A stretch of DNA of 64,000 bases, taken from the NCBI GenBank assembly GCA_013314755.1, contig JABUFA010000003.1, positions 62,001 to 126,000 of the forward strand, read 5' to 3'. A program made the position numbers and the translations under genes. Under the pieces are notes generated by a model. The model made no database searches. It was not told where the DNA came from and saw nothing but the letters and a program-made list of their open reading frames with translations. Within the stretch, counting starts at the first letter, position 1. The number at the start of each line of letters is the position of its first letter. Below are positions 49,337 through 56,003 of this stretch, in pieces. The stretch comes from Chthonomonadia bacterium (GTDB taxonomy: Bacteria; Armatimonadota; HRBIN16).

Positions 49337-50431
49337 ATGAGTCAGACACAAATTGCTGAAGAGCCGATTACCATAGAACGTATCGCGGACAAAGTGTTCG
49401 CAGGAGAGCCTCTGAGCTTTGAGGATGGCGTGTGGCTGTTTCGGTATCCTCGCCTGCCCGAAATCGCCGCGTTGGCAAACCATGTACGCGAACGCATTCA
49501 TCCTGAGCGCATCGTCACCTACGTGGTGGGGCGAATCATCAACTACACTAACGTGTGCTGGGTGCGATGCAAGTTCTGTTCCTTCTACCGCGTGCCGGGC
49601 GACGCCGAAGGCTACACGCTGTCCATGGACGAGATTTTCGCCAAAGTACAGGAACTGGTGGACGTCGGCGGGGTGGAGGTGTTGATACAGGGTGGCTTGA
49701 ACCCGCGGCTGAAAATAGATTACTACGAGAACCTTTTCTCGGCGATTCGCGAGCGTTTCCCGCAGGTCATCATTCATGCGCTGTCACCTACCGAGATTAT
49801 CTATATCGCGCACATTTCGCGCCTGAGCATCGAGCAGACACTGCGGCGTTTGCAGGCGGCGGGATTGCAGTCCATCCCGGGCGGTGGCGGCGAGATTCTG
49901 GTAGATCGTGTGCGCCAGCAGATTGCCCCCTACAAGCACACGGTGGACGAGTGGCTGAACTGTATGCGCATCGCGCACGAGATGGGCATCTACAGCACCG
50001 CCACGATGATGTTCGGGCATGTGGAGACGATAGAAGACCGCGTGGAGCATCTCCTGCGCATTCGTGAATTGCAGGAGCAGACGGGTGGCTTCCGAGCGTT
50101 CATCGCGTGGAACTTCCAGCCAGAAGAGACCGAACTGCCCCATATCCGGAAAGCTACCGGCTACGACTACCTGCGCACGGTGGCGATAGCGCGTCTGATG
50201 CTGAACAACGTGCCCAACCTGCAGGCGTCCATCCTGACGCAGGGACCCAAAATCACGCAGATTGCGCTGGGATACGGCATTAACGACCTGGGTTCCATCA
50301 TGATTGAGGAGAACGTGGTATCAGCGGCGGGGAGCAAGTTCATTCCCACCGCGGCGGAGATGGAACGGCTCATCCGCGATGCTGGCTACCAGCCTCGTCG
50401 GCGCAACACGCGCTATGAACTGCTGGACTGA
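49337..50431 (+). CDS. mqnC: Cyclic dehypoxanthine futalosine synthase
   Basis: A 364-residue radical-SAM enzyme of the futalosine route to menaquinone; it cyclises dehypoxanthine futalosine. The radical-SAM cluster motif is CWVRCKFCSFYR (CxxxCxxC), preceded by the family segment GRIINYTNV. Further marks are VEVLIQGGLNP, PTEIIYIA, IPGGGGEILVDRVR and GIYSTATMMFGHVE. MqnE and CofH are relatives, but the sequence pattern fits MqnC best. ATG 49337 is preferred over ATG 49289; the RBS is weak. Other mqn genes are not in the window. It agrees with a menaquinone-type SdhC. Confidence 0.92.
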   Translation: MSQTQIAEEPITIERIADKVFAGEPLSFEDGVWLFRYPRLPEIAALANHVRERIHPERIVTYVVGRIINYTNVCWVRCKFCSFYRVPGDAEGYTLSMDEIFAKVQELVDVGGVEVLIQGGLNPRLKIDYYENLFSAIRERFPQVIIHALSPTEIIYIAHISRLSIEQTLRRLQAAGLQSIPGGGGEILVDRVRQQIAPYKHTVDEWLNCMRIAHEMGIYSTATMMFGHVETIEDRVEHLLRIRELQEQTGGFRAFIAWNFQPEETELPHIRKATGYDYLRTVAIARLMLNNVPNLQASILTQGPKITQIALGYGINDLGSIMIEENVVSAAGSKFIPTAAEMERLIRDAGYQPRRRNTRYELLD

Positions 50432-50488
50432 AGGAATAACAACCGGGCGAGACGAAGAGTAACAGCAGATGGAAAGGGGGCTGTGGAA

Positions 50489-51631
50489 GTGTCTGAGCAA
50501 ACCGTTCCTCCCAAGCCGATAACCTCTGCCAAACCGGTGCACCTGATTTTCGTGGGCGGTTTTCTGGGGGCAGGTAAGACGACGGCGATGGCGGCGCTGG
50601 CGCGGAGGCTGTTGCAGGATGGGCTGAACGTCGGGCTGGTTACCAACGACCACGCCGACGAGATGGTGGACGCCGCGCTGGTCAGCCAGTTCGGTATGCC
50701 GGTTGCGGAGGTCTCCGGCGGTTGTTTTGGGTGCGAGTTCAACGACCTGCTGGACGCCACCGAGCGCGTTCTTCAGCAGGAGCCAGACGTGCTGATTGCC
50801 GAGCCGGTCGCCAGCTGCGCCGACACGGTGGCAACGGTCATCCTGCCGCTCAAGCAGTTTTACGGTAGCGTGTTCCGAATCGCGCCCTTCTCGGTGCTGA
50901 TAGACCCCGTACGGCTGTATGAGATGTTGCTGGAGGAGAATCCGAGCGAGTTCGCCCGAAGTTTCGCGCCCATTTTTCACCGCCAGCTGGAAGAGGCGGA
51001 TATCCTGGTGCTGAATAAGGCGGACAAACTCTCTACCGAAGAGGCGCAGAAGCTGGTGGAAGCATTGCGACAGCATCATCCCAGCAAGCCGGTTCTGACC
51101 ATCTCCGCGAAGCGCGGCGACGGCGTGGACGAGTGGATGCAGATGGTCATGCAGGAGGCTCCGGCTGGCTCGCGCGTGCTGGAGAAGGCGGATTACAGCG
51201 CCTACGAGGTCGGCGGTGTGAAGCTGGGATGGCTGAACGCTTCGGTGCAGCTGGTGGGAGAACCCTTCTTCAGCGCAAGGGAGTATGCCGACCTGCTTCT
51301 GCGGCGTCTGCGCGAGGCGGCGCTGGGGCGAGGGAGCGAGGTTTTACATATCAAGCTTGCTCTGTACTGTCACGGGCGGGTGATGGGTGCAAACCTGCTC
51401 GGAAGCGACACCGAACCCGTCTTCGGCGGCGAAGACCTGGGCGACGTGCGTCAGGCGATGCTGGTGCTGAACGCGCGCTTGGGCATCGACCCGCCGACGC
51501 TGGGAGGCATCGCCGCACAGGCGGTGTACGATGTGGCGAAAGCGCTACGCGTGGACGCCGAGATTTTGAAATTGCACACGGTGAAGCCCTCCGTGCCCTG
51601 CCCGGCGTTCAGGATGTGCAACCCGGTGTAG
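50489..51631 (+). CDS. CobW/P47K-family GTPase (COG0523)
   Basis: A G3E GTPase of about 380 residues. It shows the P-loop GFLGAGKTT (near 24-32), the metal-binding GGCFGCEF with Cys79 and Cys82 in place of the usual CxCC, and NKAD near 170. A C-terminal CobW domain follows (VGGVKLGWLNASVQL, REYADLLLRRLREAALG). These proteins deliver metal ions such as zinc, cobalt or nickel to client enzymes. The C-terminus has an unusual CPAFRMC. Start GTG 50489 is eight bases after AAAGGGGG; GTG 50483 is the alternative. The client protein is not evident. Confidence 0.87.
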   Translation: MSEQTVPPKPITSAKPVHLIFVGGFLGAGKTTAMAALARRLLQDGLNVGLVTNDHADEMVDAALVSQFGMPVAEVSGGCFGCEFNDLLDATERVLQQEPDVLIAEPVASCADTVATVILPLKQFYGSVFRIAPFSVLIDPVRLYEMLLEENPSEFARSFAPIFHRQLEEADILVLNKADKLSTEEAQKLVEALRQHHPSKPVLTISAKRGDGVDEWMQMVMQEAPAGSRVLEKADYSAYEVGGVKLGWLNASVQLVGEPFFSAREYADLLLRRLREAALGRGSEVLHIKLALYCHGRVMGANLLGSDTEPVFGGEDLGDVRQAMLVLNARLGIDPPTLGGIAAQAVYDVAKALRVDAEILKLHTVKPSVPCPAFRMCNPV

Positions 51632-51645
51632 GTAATAGTTTTGGA

Positions 51646-51790
51646 CTGTTGAAGCTTGCTTCAGCAGGTCTGTTTTGGATGGGCAATCCTGCGGATGGAA
51701 GTTGCGGGCTGTGCTGAAGCATGGCTTCAGCAGTCCATAACCTGCTTCAGCAGGTTTTGTATTGTGTTGCCTGCGATTTCTAATCGCAGG
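51646..51790. repeat. Cluster of four hairpins, dispersed repeat family
   Basis: Four hairpins follow each other: 51646-51666 (CTGTTGAAG/CTTCAGCAG, one wobble), 51713-51731 (GCTGAAGC, loop ATG), 51739-51756 (AACCTGC, loop TTCA) and 51770-51790 (CCTGCGATT, loop TCT). The second is the same element as 10845-10863. The 15 bases 51696-51710 are the reverse complement of 10952-10966. No gene is visible between 51632 and 51848. Confidence 0.8.
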
Positions 51791-51848
51791 GACAGTGTTC
51801 GCATCAGTACTCAAACCATCCATCTTAACGGCGGGGATGGTGACAACC

Positions 51849-52487
51849 ATGCAAAAACTGGCGGCAAATACCCCTGAGCAAACCGTGCATGCCGTCCAGC
51901 GGGGCGCCCGGGTACTGGCAGCAGGTGGGCTCGTGGTGTTCCCGACGGAGACGGTGTACGGTCTGGCGGCAGACGCGCTGTCGGAAGAGGCGGTGCGGCG
52001 GGTTTGGGAGGTGAAGGGGCGTCCCACCGACAAACCGCTCCCCGTGCAGGTGGCGAACGTGGAGGGCTTGCGTCTGCTGTGGCGTGAAGTGCCCGACCGT
52101 CTTCTGCCGCTGATACGCGCCTTCATGCCGGGTGCGTTGACGCTGGTGTACTGGCGCAGTGCGCTGGTGCCGGATATCGTGACCGCGGGCGTGGACACGG
52201 TGGGGGTGCGCATCCCTGACCACCCCGTGGCGCTGGAACTGCTGAAGGCGTTTGGCAAACCCATCGTCGCGCCCAGTGCAAACTTCTCGGGCGACCCGCC
52301 TCCGTCTCGCGTGGAACAGATACCCTCCGCTCTGCTCGAACTGGTTGATCTGGTAATCGATGCTGGGGATACGGGGGGCGGTGTGCCCTCGACGGTGCTG
52401 GATGTGACCGTTCAACCGGCGCGTGTGCTTCGAGCAGGTGCGCTCTCCACCGAAGACCTGCGCAAGTACATAGACGTTGACGGGTGA
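51849..52487 (+). CDS. tsaC: L-threonylcarbamoyladenylate synthase
   Basis: A 212-residue YrdC/Sua5-type enzyme that makes threonylcarbamoyl-AMP from threonine, bicarbonate and ATP for the universal t6A37 tRNA modification. Visible motifs are VVFPTETVYGLAADAL near the start, the KGRPTDKPL basic loop, MPGALTLV, TVGVRIPDHP and APSANFSGDPP. It lacks the C-terminal Sua5 extension, so it is the short TsaC form. ATG 51849 lies behind GGGGATGGTGA; ATG 51837 is possible. Other t6A genes are not here. Confidence 0.94.
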   Translation: MQKLAANTPEQTVHAVQRGARVLAAGGLVVFPTETVYGLAADALSEEAVRRVWEVKGRPTDKPLPVQVANVEGLRLLWREVPDRLLPLIRAFMPGALTLVYWRSALVPDIVTAGVDTVGVRIPDHPVALELLKAFGKPIVAPSANFSGDPPPSRVEQIPSALLELVDLVIDAGDTGGGVPSTVLDVTVQPARVLRAGALSTEDLRKYIDVDG

Positions 52488-52544
52488 AGACAGCTTCCCC
52501 CAAGCTCCTCTGTGGCGGTATAATCAGGAAAGAGGTTGATGGGC

Positions 52545-53456
52545 ATGTCTACCGTCGTCGAACTCATCCTTGTCTTCCTGTTCATGGTGTATGCGGCAAC
52601 GCAGGTTGCCGTGCTTGCTGTGTGGGGTGTGCACCTGTACTGTGTGCATCAGGGCAAACCGGGTCTGCTTGCACCGCGATGGAGTTTCCTGGACCTGTGG
52701 GTGGGGTTTCATCTGGCTCTGTTGCTCGCGCTTGCCATGCTTGCCACGATGTATGTCGCCGCGGGTTTTCTGGTTGCGCTGTTTCTGCCGCAATCTGCGG
52801 GTGAGCTGAAGCGTCTGGTATGGAGCCTTGACCGTAACAGCTCGCTAAGATGGATGATGCTTCTGAGCATGCTTCTGGTGCAGAACGTGGCTTTTGTGGC
52901 AACGGCGATTGTATATGTGGTGGGCAAGTATGGACTGGAGCCCAGCAAGGTAGGGCTGAGCTGGGACTGGCAGGCAGTGCGTAAAGGAATACTATGGGGC
53001 GGACTGGCGTTTTTGATTACTCCGCTGGTGGAACTGCTCAGCGTTGGGGTACTTCGGGTGGTGCTGGGCGCATCTACGTTCCAGCAGTTGATGGACTGGG
53101 AGCGGCAGACAGTGGCGCTGGATGCCTTTATTGAATCGCTTCAGCCGGGTGTGGTGGTGCTGGGGTTTGTGTTGACGGTGGCAGTAGTGGCGCCCATTGG
53201 GGAAGAACTATTCTTTCGCGGGTTTGTGTTCAACCTCCTGCGCAACCGGCTGAGCATGACGTCGGCGGTCTGGCTGTCGGCTGGGATATTTGCCTTGCTC
53301 CATGTGTCGGTGAAGAACTTCCTGCCGATTCTGGTCATCGGAGTATTGCTGGCGCGGCTGTATGCGCGTACCGGCTCGCTGTGGAGCAGTGTGGTGATGC
53401 ACGGCACGTTTAATCTGCTGTCCGCCGTCGCAGCGTTTGTCTTTGGGAGGGGATAG
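52545..53456 (+). CDS. CPBP-family intramembrane metalloprotease
   Basis: A 303-residue membrane protein with about eight hydrophobic helices and the CPBP (CAAX protease/bacteriocin-processing) active-site motifs: the first EE pair in IGEELFFRGFVFN with Arg, then the histidine in FALLHVSVKNF, and HGTFN near the end. It should cleave or process peptides within the membrane; the substrate is unknown. ATG 52545 follows AAGAGG; a TATAAT (52519-52524) upstream may be its -10 box. The TPR lipoprotein gene follows immediately. Confidence 0.88.
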   Translation: MSTVVELILVFLFMVYAATQVAVLAVWGVHLYCVHQGKPGLLAPRWSFLDLWVGFHLALLLALAMLATMYVAAGFLVALFLPQSAGELKRLVWSLDRNSSLRWMMLLSMLLVQNVAFVATAIVYVVGKYGLEPSKVGLSWDWQAVRKGILWGGLAFLITPLVELLSVGVLRVVLGASTFQQLMDWERQTVALDAFIESLQPGVVVLGFVLTVAVVAPIGEELFFRGFVFNLLRNRLSMTSAVWLSAGIFALLHVSVKNFLPILVIGVLLARLYARTGSLWSSVVMHGTFNLLSAVAAFVFGRG

Positions 53457-54257
53457 ATGCGATTCATCGGCATCGTGTGGATAGTGGTGCTTCTGTTTGC
53501 GCTGGCTGGCTGTCAGAGGGTAGGGCAGAGTACACTGCCCTCTGACCTGCAGCAGGTGGAGCGTCACCTGCGTCGGGGCGACGTCGCCTCAGCGCGACAG
53601 GCGATAGACGCCTACCTGCAGAGGTCCCCAACTCTGCAAGCATATCTGCAGGTGCTGGCGGTGCTGAACCAGAACAATCAGCACGAGCTGACCGCCGAGT
53701 ATGCCCGTCGCGCCCTGAATGACACCCGGCTGAAGCTGAAGCCTTTAGAAGAGGCGCAGCTGTGGCAGATTCAAGGCGATGCGCTGGGCTATCTGAAACG
53801 CTACGAGGAAGCGTTTAGGTGCTACGACGAGGTGTTGAGCCGCACGCCCGATAATCCCCTTACCCTCAATAACTACGCTTATACCCTGGCGCAGGCGAAC
53901 ACGCGCCTGGACGAAGCCGAGGCGATGGCGAACCGCGCGCTTGCCGCCGAACCGAACAACCCCATCTACCTGGACACACTCGGCTGGATCTATTACCGGC
54001 AGGGGCGTTATGTGCAGGCGGTGCAGGTGCTGGAGCAGGCGGTGCAGGACGCCCCGCAGGAGCCGGAACTGCGCTATCATCTGGGCATGGCATACTGGAT
54101 GCGCGGGCGACTGCCGGAGGCGCGGGTGGAGCTGCGCAAGGCGGCGAACCTGTGGCGTATCCGCTACGGCAAACCCTATGAAGAGGCGCTCAAAGCACTG
54201 GAGCAGGTGGAGAAGGGGATAAAAGCCTCGCCTTCAGGGAAGCGAATAGACCTGTAA
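53457..54257 (+). CDS. TPR-repeat lipoprotein
   Basis: A 266-residue protein with a lipoprotein signal (lipobox LAGC, Cys19). It contains about five tetratricopeptide repeats between residues 35 and 240, including AQLWQIQGDALGYLKRYEEAFRCYDEVLSRTP, TLNNYAYTLAQAN..LDEAEAMANRAL and PIYLDTLGWIYYRQGRYVQAVQVLEQAV. TPRs mediate protein contacts, so it may scaffold an envelope complex. The ATG follows the CPBP stop directly, so both genes are co-translated. A repeat-rich gap comes afterwards. Confidence 0.88.
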   Translation: MRFIGIVWIVVLLFALAGCQRVGQSTLPSDLQQVERHLRRGDVASARQAIDAYLQRSPTLQAYLQVLAVLNQNNQHELTAEYARRALNDTRLKLKPLEEAQLWQIQGDALGYLKRYEEAFRCYDEVLSRTPDNPLTLNNYAYTLAQANTRLDEAEAMANRALAAEPNNPIYLDTLGWIYYRQGRYVQAVQVLEQAVQDAPQEPELRYHLGMAYWMRGRLPEARVELRKAANLWRIRYGKPYEEALKALEQVEKGIKASPSGKRIDL

Positions 54258-54258
54258 G

Positions 54259-54483
54259 CCAACCCCCCTCTCCCGACCTCTCCCCGGCGCGGGGAGCGTT
54301 GAGACTCCCCTTCCCTTGCAGGGAAGGGGCAGGGGGTTAGGTTACAACGGCTCGGCAGGAGCCTCGCCCTCCAGGGATAACGCGGGCGTTCAAATTGGAG
54401 GGCGAACCTCCCGGTGAGCCGACAGAGGACACAGCCCCATACGTCCCCCTGCTTGCGGGGGGACGACAGGGGGGCTGACAGCC
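54259..54483. repeat. Repeat-filled gap with dispersed inverted elements
   Basis: Modules at 54347-54373 (inverted) and 54397-54420 are copies of the TGGAGGGCGARSCTCC element of 409-684 and 31805-31900, here in the reverse order (inverted copy first). They are preceded by CCCCTCTCCC-rich sequence, also shared in type. A GTCCCCCTGCTTGCGGGGGGAC hairpin lies near 54443-54464. No gene is seen in the gap. Confidence 0.75.
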
Positions 54484-55713
54484 TCACTTGGACTTTCGTT
54501 CGACGATATTCGTCAGGATAACCGCGCCGCCGGCGTCACCCTCCACGTTGACCATCGTGCGGAACATATCCAGAATGCGGTCTACCGCCAGAATCAGCCC
54601 AATCCCCTCCAGCGGCAAGCCGACCGCCTGCAGCACAATGACCATGGTGAACAGCCCCGCGCTGGGGATGCCTGCGGCGCCAATCGCAGCAAGGGTCGCT
54701 GTGAACAGCACCACTATCTGCTGGGTTAGCCCGAGCGAAACCCCATACGCTTGCGCGATAAAGAGGGCGGCGACCGCCTCGTAGAGCGCTGTACCGTCCA
54801 TGTTGACCGTCGCGCCAATGGGGATGCAGAAACGGCTGATGTGGCTCGGAACCTGCAGGTTGCTTTCCACCACGTGCATCGTCACGGGGAGGGTCGCGGT
54901 GCTGGAACTGGTGCTGAAAGCAGTAATCATCGCCTGCGAGATGCCCCGCAGGAACCTCCACGGGGGCATGCCTCCCAGCAGCCAGACCAGCAGGGGAAGC
55001 ACTATCAGCCCATGAATCGCCAGCCCGCCCAGCACTGCGCCCATGTACTTCGCCAGCGGCACAAACACCTCCCAACCTGCTTGACCGATTGCCCGCATCA
55101 GCAACAGCGCCACCCCCGCCGGCAACAGCACCAGCACCCAGCGCACAATCACCATGGAAAGCTCCAGCAGTTCGCCGACGAAGGCTTTGATGACCGTTGC
55201 CCGATTGCCCATCAGGTTCAACGCCACGCCTGCAATGAGGCTGAAGGTGATAATCTGGAGCATGTCGGTGCGCGCAAAGGCGTCAATGGGGTTGGCTGGG
55301 ATAAGGTTGCGAAGCAGGTCGGTGAAGGTGGGCGGCTTCGCCTGCAGTATCTCCTCAGGCGCCTTTGCACCCTGCAGAACCGCGCCGACACCAGGATCCA
55401 CGAGGTTCACAATCACCAGCCCCAGTGCCACGGCGAGCAATGTGGTGGATATGTAGTAAATGAAAATAACGCCGCCAAGTTTGCCCAGGTGGTGCGTGTC
55501 CAGCCCCGTTGCTGCTGTGATGAGCGAGGCGACCACCAGCGGCACAATCACCATGCGCAGCAGGCGGATAAAGAGGTCACCACCCAGCGCGACCACCCCG
55601 AACAGGGGCGATCCCTCGCCTCCTGCGCTGTTGAGAAGCAAGCCCCCGAGAATGCCTATCAGGATGCCTGCGACAATCCATCGTACCGAGACAAACTCCC
55701 TTCCGCGTTCCAT
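54484..55713 (-). CDS. Dicarboxylate/amino acid:cation symporter (DAACS)
   Basis: A 409-residue membrane transporter of the GltP/DctA/GltPh family: about eight helices and two re-entrant loops. The first hairpin loop carries the SSSTATLP motif near 270, and NMDGTALYEAVAALFIAQ near 305 is the sodium/substrate site. It should import glutamate, aspartate or C4-dicarboxylates with Na+ or H+. ATG 55713 (MERGREFVSVRW) gives the usual length; the open frame reaches 55920, but that extra part overlaps a repeat hairpin and is not family-like. The RBS is weak. Confidence 0.92.
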   Translation of the reverse strand: MERGREFVSVRWIVAGILIGILGGLLLNSAGGEGSPLFGVVALGGDLFIRLLRMVIVPLVVASLITAATGLDTHHLGKLGGVIFIYYISTTLLAVALGLVIVNLVDPGVGAVLQGAKAPEEILQAKPPTFTDLLRNLIPANPIDAFARTDMLQIITFSLIAGVALNLMGNRATVIKAFVGELLELSMVIVRWVLVLLPAGVALLLMRAIGQAGWEVFVPLAKYMGAVLGGLAIHGLIVLPLLVWLLGGMPPWRFLRGISQAMITAFSTSSSTATLPVTMHVVESNLQVPSHISRFCIPIGATVNMDGTALYEAVAALFIAQAYGVSLGLTQQIVVLFTATLAAIGAAGIPSAGLFTMVIVLQAVGLPLEGIGLILAVDRILDMFRTMVNVEGDAGGAVILTNIVERKSK

Positions 55714-55876
55714 CAGGTAAACAATTCGCCACGCAAAGGGCAGTTCCTGCAGGGAGCTGAACCGCACGGGCGCATCCGTGCACATCTGTCTTGGTCGTCG
55801 TAACCCTGGCACGCTTTTTGCCACGGCTGAGCTGTCTGCCTCCGGTCTGGTATCTCCGGCAAGGCATTGAAACGTT

Positions 55877-55904
55877 GTAGGGGCGCATGGCAATGCGCCC
55901 CTAC
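55877..55904. repeat. GTAGGGGCGCAT dispersed hairpin
   Basis: GTAGGGGCGCAT and ATGCGCCCCTAC form a perfect 12-bp hairpin with loop GGCA. Elements of this sequence type occur between genes in many bacterial genomes. The hairpin at 465-486 in this window is a GTAGGGGCAACC relative. Confidence 0.75.
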
Positions 55905-56003
55905 CGCCATCTGTAGCCATGCGTTCCTCCCGCCATCTTGCCTTCCCCGTCGTGATGTGGTAGCATACCTCTGCAGATGCTACAGCGCACAGGAGAGCCT
56001 ATC

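Noticed and set aside
55714-55920. N-terminal extension of the dicarboxylate symporter
   Set aside because: The open frame continues to 55920, but this part contains the GTAGGGGCGCAT hairpin repeat, is not hydrophobic like the family start, and would make the protein too long.
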